A stretch of DNA of 64,000 nt, taken from contig NZ_MTBQ01000004.1 in assembly GCF_002153375.1 (NCBI RefSeq), forward strand, positions 372,001 through 436,000, in the 5' to 3' direction. The stretch comes from Oceanobacillus rekensis (lineage in GTDB: Bacteria > Bacillota > Bacilli > Bacillales > Amphibacillaceae). The notes under the pieces are model-generated. The model was not told where the DNA came from and did no database searches. It saw only the letters and a list, made by a program, of their open reading frames with translations. Below, piece by piece: positions 1 to 10,621 of this stretch (position 1 is the stretch's first letter; every line of letters begins with the position of its first letter). The position numbers were made by a program, and so were the translations under genes.

Positions 1-1
1 T

Positions 2-856
2 GGCCATTATGTACGGGATCATAATCCAAAAGCAAAAGTGGTTTATATCACTTCCGAAAAATTCACCAATGAATTTATTAATGCCATTATGGAAAATAAA
101 TCAAATAATTTTAGAAATAAATATCGAACTATTGATGTCCTATTAATTGATGATATTCAATTTATTGCTGGAAAAGAATCAACTCAGGAAGAATTTTTCC
201 ATACCTTTAATGCTTTACATGAGGAAAGTAAGCAAATTATCATCTCCAGTGATCGCCCACCAAAGGAAATCCCTACATTGGAGGATCGTCTGCGTTCACG
301 TTTTGAATGGGGACTGATTACCGATATTACACCGCCTGATTTAGAAACTAGAATTGCTATTTTAAATAAAAAGGCAAAGGCTGAGGGACTTGATATTCCG
401 AATGAAGTCATGCTTTATATAGCAAATCAAATTAATACAAATATTCGCGAGCTTGAAGGTGCATTGATTCGCGTTGTTGCATATTCTTCACTTGTCAATC
501 AGGATATTGATGCATCACTTGCTGCCGATGCATTAAAGGATATTATTCCAAGCAGCAAACCTAAGGTTATTACGATTCAGGGTATCCAGGAAATTATCGG
601 GGAAAGATATAATATTCGATTGGAAGATTTTGTAGCGAAAAAACGTACAAAATCAATTGCATACCCTAGACAAATCGCCATGTACTTATCTAGAGAGCTA
701 ACAGACCTATCATTACCTAAAATTGGTGAGGAATTTGGTGGCCGTGATCATACAACGGTTATACATGCACATGAAAAAATTTCTAAATTATTGGAGCAAG
801 ATTCCGATTTAAATCGTGATATAGAAGATATTAAGGAAACATTGAAGTCATTCTAA
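2..856 (+). CDS. dnaA: Chromosomal replication initiator DnaA (5' end outside window)
   Basis: This is the C-terminal part of DnaA, the AAA+ ATPase that binds DnaA boxes and melts oriC. The reading frame is open from base 2, so the gene starts upstream of the window; domain I and the Walker A motif are missing here. Visible are Walker B (LLIDDIQF), the segment [14 protein letters not shown], the arginine-rich [13 protein letters not shown] stretch, and the domain IV helix-turn-helix with the DnaA signature [15 protein letters not shown] near the end. It is close to B. subtilis DnaA over its whole visible length. Downstream lie DnaA boxes and dnaN, the classic dnaA-oriC-dnaN arrangement. Confidence 0.98.
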   Translation, partial: GHYVRDHNPKAKVVYITSEKFTNEFINAIMENKSNNFRNKYRTIDVLLIDDIQFIAGKESTQEEFFHTFNALHEESKQIIISSDRPPKEIPTLEDRLRSRFEWGLITDITPPDLETRIAILNKKAKAEGLDIPNEVMLYIANQINTNIRELEGALIRVVAYSSLVNQDIDASLAADALKDIIPSSKPKVITIQGIQEIIGERYNIRLEDFVAKKRTKSIAYPRQIAMYLSRELTDLSLPKIGEEFGGRDHTTVIHAHEKISKLLEQDSDLNRDIEDIKETLKSF

Positions 857-904
857 TCTATTTACGTAATTATCCTAATCCTTTTTGAATCAATTAAATC
901 TTTT

Positions 905-1075
905 ATTTAGTTTTCCACATGTTAATAGTGTTCATAACTTTACATAGTTATGAACAAATTATGCACATGTGGAAAACTTAGGCTCATATAAAGATTTTCC
1001 ACTTATCCACATAATCACAGTGCCTATTACTACTATTACTATATATTTATAAATATAATTAATAAAAAGAACTTC
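905..1075. other. oriC-type DnaA-box cluster and AT-rich unwinding region
   Basis: The dnaA-dnaN gap carries a DnaA-box cluster: TTTTCCACA at 911-919, TTATGCACA at 959-967, TGTGGAAAA (reverse) at 968-976, TTTTCCACT at 995-1003 and a perfect TTATCCACA at 1003-1011. It is followed by a trinucleotide-periodic stretch, ATTACTACTATTACTA at 1026-1041, that resembles the DnaA-trio element next to the B. subtilis unwinding site. Then comes an almost pure AT run to about 1075. Position, boxes and trio fit the unwinding half of a bipartite Bacillus-type origin; the other half would be upstream of dnaA, outside the window. Confidence 0.85.
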
Positions 1076-1093
1076 CATTAGGAGGATATTTTG

Positions 1094-2230
1094 ATGAAAT
1101 TTATAATTCAACGAGATCGTTTAATTGCAGGTGTACAGGATGTTATGAAAGCAATATCGTCCAGAACTGTTATTCCAATACTTACAGGAATGAAAATCGA
1201 AGCAAAACAACATGGAATAACATTGACAGGAAGTGATTCTGATATTTCCATCGAATCCTATATACCTGCAGAAGAAGACGGTAATATACATGTCGAGCAA
1301 ATTGAAGAAGGAACAATCGTCCTACAGGCAAAGTATTTTCCTGACATTGTTCGTAAATTACCGGAAAAGACGGTGGAGATTGAGGTCGATTCCAATCTGA
1401 AAGTAACGATTCGGTCGGGGAAAGCAGAATTTAATTTAAATGGTCTGGATGCTGATGAATATCCACATCTGCCCGACTTGCAAACCGAAAATAGTTTCGA
1501 AATGCCAATTGACTTGTTAAAAAACATGATTAAGCAAACCGTATTTGCCGTTTCAACGATGGAAACACGCCCTATCCTAACAGGGGTTAATTTAAAACTA
1601 GCAACTAATGTATTATCTTTTACTGCAACAGACAGCCATCGTTTAGCTAAAAGAGAAATCCCTATAGCAGATGCAACTATCGAATTTCAGCAGGTCGTTG
1701 TTCCAGGAAAAAGTTTAAATGAGCTATATAAAATTCTCGATGATACGGAAGAAAAGGTGGAGATTAGTGTTACGAACAATCAGATCTTGTTCCGCACTAA
1801 ATATCTGAATTTCCTTTCTCGTTTACTTGATGGGAATTATCCAGAAACATCCCGTCTTATTCCTGAACAAAGTAAAACGAAAATCCAAGTAAAGACAAAG
1901 GAATTGCTTCATACAATTGATCGTGCATCCCTTCTTGCTAAGGAAGAACGTAATAATGTCGTTAAACTAACTACGCAAGGTGATACCATTATCGAAATTT
2001 CCAGTAATTCTCCAGAGGTTGGAAATGTAGTAGAAGAAATTGCTGTTGATGTTATAGAAGGTGAGGAACTGAAAATATCATTCAGCTCCAAATATATGAT
2101 TGATGCACTAAAAGCCATCGAATACGATGACGTAATAATCGAATTTACAGGGGCAATGCGTCCATTCATTATTCGCCCACTTAACGAGAATTCAATTTTA
2201 CAATTAATTCTCCCGGTCAGAACTTACTGA
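1094..2230 (+). CDS. dnaN: DNA polymerase III sliding clamp (beta subunit)
   Basis: DnaN forms the ring-shaped dimer that tethers DNA polymerase III to DNA and serves as a platform for repair and replication-control proteins such as YabA, also encoded in this window. The 378-residue length and start MKFIIQRDRL match the family; the C-terminal LILPVRTY is the typical clamp end. The start is the ATG at 1094, preceded by AGGAGG at 1080-1085 with 8-nt spacing; an in-frame TTG at 1091 is less likely. A terminator follows at 2294. Identification is by strong similarity to B. subtilis DnaN along the protein. Confidence 0.97.
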   Translation: MKFIIQRDRLIAGVQDVMKAISSRTVIPILTGMKIEAKQHGITLTGSDSDISIESYIPAEEDGNIHVEQIEEGTIVLQAKYFPDIVRKLPEKTVEIEVDSNLKVTIRSGKAEFNLNGLDADEYPHLPDLQTENSFEMPIDLLKNMIKQTVFAVSTMETRPILTGVNLKLATNVLSFTATDSHRLAKREIPIADATIEFQQVVVPGKSLNELYKILDDTEEKVEISVTNNQILFRTKYLNFLSRLLDGNYPETSRLIPEQSKTKIQVKTKELLHTIDRASLLAKEERNNVVKLTTQGDTIIEISSNSPEVGNVVEEIAVDVIEGEELKISFSSKYMIDALKAIEYDDVIIEFTGAMRPFIIRPLNENSILQLILPVRTY

Positions 2231-2293
2231 TGGCTGAACGAGTCTGCTTATGCCGGTGAATTAATTACTGTCAAACCTTTTACAATCTGAATG

Positions 2294-2321
2294 AAAAAAA
2301 GCTCTATTTAGGGCTTTTTTT
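2294..2321 (+). terminator. Terminator after dnaN
   Basis: A run of A's plus GCTC pairs with GGGC plus a T tract around the loop TATTTA, giving an A-tract/T-tract hairpin of the rho-independent type. Confidence 0.75.
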
Positions 2322-2468
2322 CTTTATATACTTAAAATAAGGGGTAATTTAAGCGTTTTTAGATGAATTGAGGGTCTTACCTTCCCTTTCATCGAAATCT
2401 TTAGTAAAATAGCTATATAGGGCATTTAAAGAACGTTGATATAAAATAATAAAGAATTTGGTGATAAT

Positions 2469-2690
2469 ATGTATGAACAAGTAGAAATAAATACGGAGTA
2501 TATTACATTGGGCCAATTTATAAAATTACTTAATATACTGGAGTCTGGTGGAATGGTCAAAGCCTTTCTTACGGATGTAGGAGTATTAGTAAATGGCCAA
2601 TTGGAGCATCGGCGCGGTAGGAAACTTTATCCAAAAGACGTGGTTGAGGTTGAAGGCACTGGTTCTTATATTGTAATTAAAGAGGATTAG
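2469..2690 (+). CDS. yaaA: S4-domain RNA-binding protein YaaA (RlbA)
   Basis: A 73-residue protein made almost entirely of one S4-like RNA-binding domain ([20 protein letters not shown], then [23 protein letters not shown]). The family occurs between dnaN and recF in Bacillaceae; the B. subtilis protein has been linked to ribosome assembly. The start is the ATG at 2469 after GGTGATAAT. It ends 5 nt before recF, and its last codons supply the recF ribosome-binding site, so the two are translated from one message. The family assignment is firm; the exact role is from knowledge of the family. Confidence 0.9.
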   Translation: MYEQVEINTEYITLGQFIKLLNILESGGMVKAFLTDVGVLVNGQLEHRRGRKLYPKDVVEVEGTGSYIVIKED

Positions 2691-2695
2691 TTTGC

Positions 2696-3808
2696 ATGCA
2701 CATTGAACAGCTTAGGTTAAAAAATTACCGCAACTATGAAACGTTGGATATGACCTTTGATGATAAAGTGAATGTAATTATCGGCGAAAATGCCCAGGGG
2801 AAAACCAATTTAATGGAGGCTATTTATGTACTGGGCTTTACGAAATCCCATCGAACAACAAGGGAAAAGGAACTTATCCAATGGGACAAAGATTATGCTA
2901 AAATAGAAGGTAGAATAAGCAGGCGAAAGCAATCTATTCCACTTGAGATCACCATTTCTTCTAAAGGGAAAAAGGCCAAGCTAAATAGACTTGAGCAAAG
3001 GCGGTTAAGTGATTATATAGGGGCTATTAATGTTGTCATGTTCGCTCCTGAAGATTTAACTCTTGTAAAAGGACCGCCTCAAATTAGAAGACGCTTTATA
3101 GATATGGAGCTCGGCCAAATTCAACCACGTTATATTTATCATTTGGCACAATATCAAAAAGTGTTAAAACAGCGAAATTTTTTGCTAAAACAAATGCAGC
3201 GAAAGGATCATCCAGATTTCACGATGCTCGATGTACTCACAGAGCAATTAACGGAACACGCCGCAACATTACTTGAAAGACGATTTATTTTTTTGGAATT
3301 GCTACGTAAATGGGCCCGTCCTGTACATCATGGTATCAGCAGAGAACTGGAAGAACTAGAAATTCGCTATCATTCAACAATAGAAGTATCAGAATTGGAA
3401 AACAAGGAAAAAATAGGAAATATATATAAAGATAAATTCCATGAGATTAAAGAAAAAGAAGTAGAGCGTGGAACAACATTGATTGGTCCACATAGAGACG
3501 ATCTCCTCTTCTTGGTAAATGGCAAGGATGTTCAGACATATGGTTCTCAAGGGCAACAGCGAACAACAGCATTATCGATTAAATTGGCTGAAATTGAACT
3601 TATAAATCAGGAAGTAGGTGAATATCCAATCCTGCTTTTGGACGATGTTCTAAGTGAATTGGATGATTTTAGACAATCCCACTTATTGAACACCATTCAA
3701 GGACGTGTACAAACGTTTGTCTCCACAACGAGTGTGGATGGAATTAATCACGCTACATTAAAACATGCAGAACTGTTCCGAATTACCAATGGAAAAGTTG
3801 ACAGTTAA
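2696..3808 (+). CDS. recF: DNA replication and repair protein RecF
   Basis: RecF is an SMC-like ATPase that, with RecO and RecR (the latter encoded at 33971), loads RecA at single-strand gaps. The 370-residue length equals that of B. subtilis RecF. Walker A is GENAQGKTN near residues 30-38, the ABC signature lies in [16 protein letters not shown], and Walker B with D-loop is [13 protein letters not shown]. It starts 5 nt after yaaA and is followed 22 nt later by remB, so it lies in a yaaA-recF-remB-gyrB cluster. Confidence 0.97.
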   Translation: MHIEQLRLKNYRNYETLDMTFDDKVNVIIGENAQGKTNLMEAIYVLGFTKSHRTTREKELIQWDKDYAKIEGRISRRKQSIPLEITISSKGKKAKLNRLEQRRLSDYIGAINVVMFAPEDLTLVKGPPQIRRRFIDMELGQIQPRYIYHLAQYQKVLKQRNFLLKQMQRKDHPDFTMLDVLTEQLTEHAATLLERRFIFLELLRKWARPVHHGISRELEELEIRYHSTIEVSELENKEKIGNIYKDKFHEIKEKEVERGTTLIGPHRDDLLFLVNGKDVQTYGSQGQQRTTALSIKLAEIELINQEVGEYPILLLDDVLSELDDFRQSHLLNTIQGRVQTFVSTTSVDGINHATLKHAELFRITNGKVDS

Positions 3809-3830
3809 ACTCATAACTAGGAGTGACATA

Positions 3831-4115
3831 ATGTTTATTCATATTGGAAATGAAAATGTGATTCATTCGGAACAGATTATTGCAATCATTGATTGTAACC
3901 TGGTTTCTTCCTCAGTAATCAATGATGAAATGATGACAGCATCGAAACGGGAAAAGAAAGTGATCGGTCCGAAAAAAGATGCAAAAGCAGTCGTGTTAAC
4001 AAACGACTTTATTTATTACAGTACATTATCTGTTTCCACACTAAAGAAGAGATCAAGCATGATGTCAACAATTGATAGATTGGATGATTATTCGGAAGAA
4101 ATCAGCAATAGTTAA
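3831..4115 (+). CDS. remB: RemB/YaaB, extracellular matrix regulator family
   Basis: A 94-residue protein beginning MFIHIGNENVIHSEQIIAI, the typical N-terminus of the YaaB/RemB family (DUF370). In B. subtilis RemA and RemB activate biofilm-matrix genes; RemB sits between recF and gyrB as here. The start is the ATG at 3831 after AGGAGTGACATA; a longer reading frame upstream overlaps the end of recF and lacks conservation. It carries a charged C-terminal tail somewhat longer than in B. subtilis. The function in this organism is inferred from the family. Confidence 0.88.
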   Translation: MFIHIGNENVIHSEQIIAIIDCNLVSSSVINDEMMTASKREKKVIGPKKDAKAVVLTNDFIYYSTLSVSTLKKRSSMMSTIDRLDDYSEEISNS

Positions 4116-4126
4116 TATACCTGTAA

Positions 4127-6076
<1,950 letters not shown>

Positions 6077-6276
6077 AGCAAATCATCAAAATAAGTGTGT
6101 CTGTATAGTGATTGGACCAGTTAATAATAAAAGTCAGAACAATGATGTAAGAGGTAAGAAGTAAACGTTTAAGATTATAAATCTAATAAGCATATTGCTT
6201 GCGGTTATACTCTTTCGTAAATCTCTTACTTCTAGGGAAGCACCTGAGTTGTTTTCCTAATGGGAGGTAAATAAAA

Positions 6277-8832
6277 ATGGCGGAGGAAAATCGTCGAAAC
6301 GTTCAAGAAGTAAATATAAGTAATGAGATGCGTACGTCCTTTCTAGATTATTCTATGAGTGTTATCGTTTCAAGAGCTTTACCAGATGTACGTGACGGTA
6401 TGAAACCGGTACACCGAAGAATTTTATATGCGATGAATGATTTAGGTATGCATTCGGATAAGGCACATAAGAAATCTGCCCGTATTGTTGGTGAAGTTAT
6501 AGGTAAGTATCATCCGCATGGTGATTCAGCAGTTTATGAAACGATGGTGCGAATGGCACAAGATTTTAGTTATCGAAAAATGCTTGTAGATGGTCACGGA
6601 AACTTCGGATCTGTCGATGGCGACCAAGCAGCAGCCATGCGTTATACGGAAGCTAGAATGTCTAAAATCGCGATGGAGCTCGTGCGTGACCTTAATAAAG
6701 ATACCGTTGACTTTAGGGATAACTATGATGGTTCTGAACGGGAGCCCGTAGTTTTTCCTGCCAGGTTCCCTAATCTACTTGTAAACGGAACTTCTGGAAT
6801 TGCGGTTGGGATGGCTACCAATATCCCACCACATAACTTAGGAGAAACAATTGATGCTGTTTTAGCGATTAGTAGAGACCCAGAAATAACAATTGATGAA
6901 CTGATGGAAGAATATATTCCCGGGCCAGATTTTCCGACAGCAGGAATCATTATAGGCAGAAGCGGTATCCGCAAAGCATATGAAACAGGAAAAGGTTCCA
7001 TTACAATGCGTGCAAAAGTAGATATTGAGGAACATGCAAATGGAAAGTCGACCATTCTTGTTACAGAATTGCCTTATCAGGTAAACAAAGCTAGATTAGT
7101 TGAGAAAATAGCGGAGCTTGTTCGTGACAAAAGAATCGAGGGAATTACAGATTTACGGGATGAATCGTCCCGTGTTGGGATGCGTATTGTCATGGAAGTC
7201 CGCCGCGATGCGAATGCCAATGTCATTTTAAATAACCTGTATAAATTCACTTCTTTGCAAACTACTTTCGGTGTTAATACGTTAGCACTTGTAAATGGAG
7301 AGCCAAAGGTATTAACGATTAAGCAATGTTTAGAGCATTATTTAGAACATCAAAAAGTAGTTATAAGACGACGTACTGCCTTTGAATTAAAGAAGGCAGA
7401 AGCACGTGCACATATTTTAGAAGGGTTACGTATCGCCTTAGATCACTTGGATGAGGTCATATCGCTGATCCGTAATTCGGAAACAACAGATGTTGCGCGT
7501 AATGGCTTGATGGAACGTTTTAACCTTTCAGAAAAACAATCACAAGCTATTTTAGATATGCGATTGCAACGATTAACAGGTTTAGAGCGTGAAAAAATTG
7601 AAAATGAATATAATGAGCTCATGCAACTTATTAGCGAACTAAAAGCGATTCTGGCCAATGATGAAAAAGTATTGGAAATTATCCGCGAGGAACTGACAGA
7701 AGTTAAAGAACGCTTTAATGATGATCGCCGTACAGAGATTGTTGCCGGTGGTGCAGGATTCTTTGAGGATGAGGATTTAATCCCTGTAGAAAACATCGTT
7801 ATAACGCTGACACATCAGGGTTATATTAAACGTCTACCTGCATCAACCTATCGCACACAAAAACGTGGTGGCCGCGGTATTCAAGGTATGGGGACAAATG
7901 AAGATGATTTTGTGGAACATCTTGTATCGACGTCCACCCATGATACGATGCTTTTCTTTACGAACAAAGGAAAGGTATATAAAGCTAAAGGATATGAAGT
8001 TCCTGAATTTAGCCGTACTGCAAAAGGAATCCCAATTATTAATATGCTTCAAGTTGAAAAAGGGGAATGGGTCAATGCAGTTATCTCTGTAAGTAATTAT
8101 GATGAAGATTCATTCTTATTCTTCACGACGAAATATGGAATTACTAAGCGTACGTCACTGGATAAGTTTGCAAACATCCGTAAAGGTGGATTAATTGCGG
8201 TCGGACTTCGTGAAGATGATGAGCTTATTTCTGTCCGGTTAACCGATGGAAATAAAGATATGATGCTTGCTACAAAAAATGGCTATCTTATCCGTTTTGA
8301 AGAAACACAAATTCGTGCAATGGGCCGAACTGCTGCTGGTGTGAAAGGTATTTCATTGAGAGATGATGACATCGTTGTTTCCATGGAAATTATTGAAGAA
8401 GATTCGAAAATCCTTCATGTGACTGAAAGAGGATTCGGTAAACAAACAAATGAATCAGAATACCGTCGAATTAATCGTGGAGGAAAAGGTGTTTTCACTT
8501 GTAAACTCGACGAAAAAACCGGTGATGTTGTCGCTGTTAAAGCCGTTAAGGGTAATGAAGACCTCATGTTGATTACAATAGCTGGTGTATTGATTCGTAT
8601 CCAAGTATCGGGGATTTCCGTAACAGGCCGTAATACGAAAGGTGTACATTTGATTCGTCTACAAGATGGGGAAGAAGTAGCAACCGTTGCTAAAGTGGAC
8701 GAAGAAGAAGTAGAAGCAGAAATTGAGGAACAGTCCTTAGAAGAGAAAGTGAATGAGCAAGAAACTGAACAGGGTACAGCTGAAGAGACTGAGATTACAG
8801 AAGATAGCCCTACAGATGAAGAAGATGAATAA
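6277..8832 (+). CDS. gyrA: DNA gyrase subunit A
   Basis: GyrA carries the breakage-reunion and DNA-wrapping activities of gyrase. Ser84 and Glu88 in [10 protein letters not shown] are the quinolone-sensitive residues, and the catalytic tyrosine is Tyr123 in MRYTEARM. The GyrA-box of the wrapping domain reads QKRGGRG. The protein is 851 residues, about 30 longer than B. subtilis GyrA; the extra length is a very acidic C-terminal tail from about residue 808, rich in E and D with hardly any basic residues. The ribosome-binding site is GGGAGGT at 6261. A structured intergenic element follows. Confidence 0.98.
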   Translation: MAEENRRNVQEVNISNEMRTSFLDYSMSVIVSRALPDVRDGMKPVHRRILYAMNDLGMHSDKAHKKSARIVGEVIGKYHPHGDSAVYETMVRMAQDFSYRKMLVDGHGNFGSVDGDQAAAMRYTEARMSKIAMELVRDLNKDTVDFRDNYDGSEREPVVFPARFPNLLVNGTSGIAVGMATNIPPHNLGETIDAVLAISRDPEITIDELMEEYIPGPDFPTAGIIIGRSGIRKAYETGKGSITMRAKVDIEEHANGKSTILVTELPYQVNKARLVEKIAELVRDKRIEGITDLRDESSRVGMRIVMEVRRDANANVILNNLYKFTSLQTTFGVNTLALVNGEPKVLTIKQCLEHYLEHQKVVIRRRTAFELKKAEARAHILEGLRIALDHLDEVISLIRNSETTDVARNGLMERFNLSEKQSQAILDMRLQRLTGLEREKIENEYNELMQLISELKAILANDEKVLEIIREELTEVKERFNDDRRTEIVAGGAGFFEDEDLIPVENIVITLTHQGYIKRLPASTYRTQKRGGRGIQGMGTNEDDFVEHLVSTSTHDTMLFFTNKGKVYKAKGYEVPEFSRTAKGIPIINMLQVEKGEWVNAVISVSNYDEDSFLFFTTKYGITKRTSLDKFANIRKGGLIAVGLREDDELISVRLTDGNKDMMLATKNGYLIRFEETQIRAMGRTAAGVKGISLRDDDIVVSMEIIEEDSKILHVTERGFGKQTNESEYRRINRGGKGVFTCKLDEKTGDVVAVKAVKGNEDLMLITIAGVLIRIQVSGISVTGRNTKGVHLIRLQDGEEVATVAKVDEEEVEAEIEEQSLEEKVNEQETEQGTAEETEITEDSPTDEEDE

Positions 8833-8836
8833 GTAA

Positions 8837-8917
8837 ATCCTTAATGGGTGCTGGCTCGTTTAAGGATCAACTTTTGAAGATGACTTCGGATATGCACCCA
8901 ACTCCTGAGTCATCTTC
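8837..8917 (+). ncRNA. Candidate structured RNA: two hairpins with complementary loops
   Basis: Two perfect stems lie between gyrA and the next gene. Hairpin 1 pairs ATCCTTAA (8837-8844) with TTAAGGAT (8860-8867). Hairpin 2 pairs GAAGATGACT (8876-8885) with AGTCATCTTC (8908-8917). The first loop contains TGGGTGC (8845-8851) and the second GCACCCA (8894-8900), which are exact complements and could form a 7-bp kissing interaction. I recognise no known riboswitch. Hairpin 2 may also act as the gyrA terminator, although the following T tract is broken. Confidence 0.45.
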
Positions 8918-8946
8918 TTATCTTATTTAACAATGGGGGGAATTAC

Positions 8947-10053
8947 ATGCGTGTAAAACCATCACAATTGGTCCCAGGCTGTGTGTTGATTGATGAGGTA
9001 AAGGGAAAGTCCAATCGTCTAATCATGTCAAAAAATACAATTTTGAATGAAAAACATATAATAATTTTAAAAAAATTCCTGATTGAATCTGTGGAAGTAT
9101 CGACGAAACTATCCGATGACAATGAATTCAAACCTGAACAGGTACATAAAGATGAAAAAGACCAGGCTGTAAAACAACCTGGTCCAGCGAGTACGAGTGA
9201 ACTTTCATTTATAGAGCATTACTTAGAGGCAACAGCCTCTTATAAGAAAAACTATAAACAATGGAAAAATAGTATGCCGATTGATATTGCATCCATTCGA
9301 AAGTTTATTATTCCATTGTTGGAACGTATAGGGAATATTAATTCAAAAGAAATCTATTCCCTTCATAAGCATGTTGAGAAGAATGATTATATTTTTTATC
9401 ATGGTGTGGCAGTTTCTCTTATTTCAGCGCTTTTAGGGGAAAAACTGGGGTTTTCCAAAGGCGAATGGTTGCAAATCGGACTGGCTGGATTACTGAGTGA
9501 TTGCGGAATGGCCCGTATTGATTCAAAGATAATTACTAGCGCTAAGCCCTTAACACCCAGCGACTGGAAGGATATTAAAAACCATCCAACCTATTCCTAT
9601 CGAATGGTGGAAAATCTACCTACCATAACTTCTGGAGTGAAATTAGCTATCTTGCAGCATCATGAACGCGTGGATGGTAATGGCTACCCACTTGGTATCA
9701 CCAAGGAGAAAATTCACACATATGCTCAAGTAATCGCTGTTGCCGACATGTATCATGCGATGACAAGTGAACGACTGTACAAAGCAAAACAGTCACCATT
9801 TAAAGTGCTCGAGGAAATACAGAAAGAGCAGTATTTAAAATTTGATGCTAAAGTTGTAAAATGCTTCCTGGGACTTTTCACAAACTTGGCGTTTGGCGCA
9901 AACGTAATTTTGTCTGATAAAAGAAGCGGGGAAATTGTATTTATCGATCCGGATAAACCTACCAGACCATTGATCCGTATCCATGGTAGTGAGGAAGTTA
10001 TTGCACTGGAACAGATACCTGAATTATATATCGAGGAAATAACAGGGAGCTAG
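8947..10053 (+). CDS. HD-GYP-like protein with altered HD dyad
   Basis: A 368-residue soluble protein of the HD-GYP class, which usually hydrolyses cyclic di-GMP. The second signature is intact (HHERVDGNGYPLG, about residues 238-250), as is the following region TYAQVIAVADMYHAMTSERLYK. The metal-binding HD dyad expected as LLHDIGK is instead LLSDCGMARID, so the first histidine is replaced by serine. The first 100 residues form a separate N-terminal region of the type seen in related Bacillus proteins. The start ATG follows GGGGGGAATTAC. It is monocistronic, bounded by the gyrA element and a strong terminator. Catalytic activity is therefore uncertain. Confidence 0.8.
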   Translation: MRVKPSQLVPGCVLIDEVKGKSNRLIMSKNTILNEKHIIILKKFLIESVEVSTKLSDDNEFKPEQVHKDEKDQAVKQPGPASTSELSFIEHYLEATASYKKNYKQWKNSMPIDIASIRKFIIPLLERIGNINSKEIYSLHKHVEKNDYIFYHGVAVSLISALLGEKLGFSKGEWLQIGLAGLLSDCGMARIDSKIITSAKPLTPSDWKDIKNHPTYSYRMVENLPTITSGVKLAILQHHERVDGNGYPLGITKEKIHTYAQVIAVADMYHAMTSERLYKAKQSPFKVLEEIQKEQYLKFDAKVVKCFLGLFTNLAFGANVILSDKRSGEIVFIDPDKPTRPLIRIHGSEEVIALEQIPELYIEEITGS

Positions 10054-10078
10054 CCATTATAGGAGCTCCCTGTTTTAT
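10041..10078 (+). terminator. Terminator after HD-GYP-like gene
   Basis: Perfect 11-bp stem AACAGGGAGCT (10041-10051) with AGCTCCCTGTT (10064-10074), followed by TTAT. The stop codon lies inside the stem. Confidence 0.85.
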
Positions 10079-10107
10079 ATTTAAACCTTTATATCTTCGT
10101 AATTGAG

Positions 10108-10600
10108 ATAAAGCAGCGAAGTTATATGTTTGTTAGATCCTATCTACAAAATCATAAATAGTAGCAACTGCTGGCTGATATCCGAAAACATATGCGATTG
10201 CTACCGTCCGGGATAGCTCAGGGCGGATGCAGACCTTAGGGCACGGCCTCAGCCCCGAAGAGAAAACCACTCTTCTGGTCTTCGGACACGTGCTGTTCCC
10301 GCAGGAGTCACCGCCCTGAGCCATCCCGGACTGTTAAAGCTGTAAGATGCTATTTTTGCTATTTACGAGGATAGTAATTGAAAGCAACCTTCTATCCAGC
10401 TCTGGGAAATACACGGAGACTCCTACGGGAAGAGAGGCATAGGTGAGACACTGAAATGGTCAGCATGAAGGGGCTCAGCAGCCGCCCGTGGAAAGCGAAG
10501 TGTATTTCCCAGAGCGGTTGCCGAAGCTTATCTTACGCTGTGGAATCTCTCACTAACATAATAATTTTTTTCAGTGGGGCGAGTAATCACATTCGAAAAC
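10108..10600 (+). repeat. Modular palindromic repeat, full-length copy (family A)
   Basis: No gene is visible in this 570-nt gap; it holds the most complete copy of a repeat found six times in the window. Module 1 is a long hairpin: arms 10206-10226 and 10311-10331 pair over 21 positions with one mismatch, and it encloses nested stems GCACG/CGTGC and CCGAAGA/TCTTCGG. Module 2 is a second hairpin with perfect 15-bp arms CTCTGGGAAATACAC (10400-10414) and GTGTATTTCCCAGAG (10500-10514). Flanking stretches beginning near CTGCTGGCTGATA and ending near CAGTGGGGCGAGTAA are also shared with the copy at 55.7 kb. Short open frames in it are not conserved between copies. Confidence 0.85.
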
Positions 10601-10621
10601 TTCTGGAAAAAACAGCTTGTG

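Noticed and set aside
6077-6276. GTAAGAG/CTCTTAC dyad in the gyrB-gyrA gap
   Set aside because: Only 7 bp with a 69-nt loop; too weak to call a structured element.
10133-10324. Small open frame on the minus strand in the 10-kb repeat
   Set aside because: It spans a hairpin module and is not preserved in the other copies; composition follows the palindrome.
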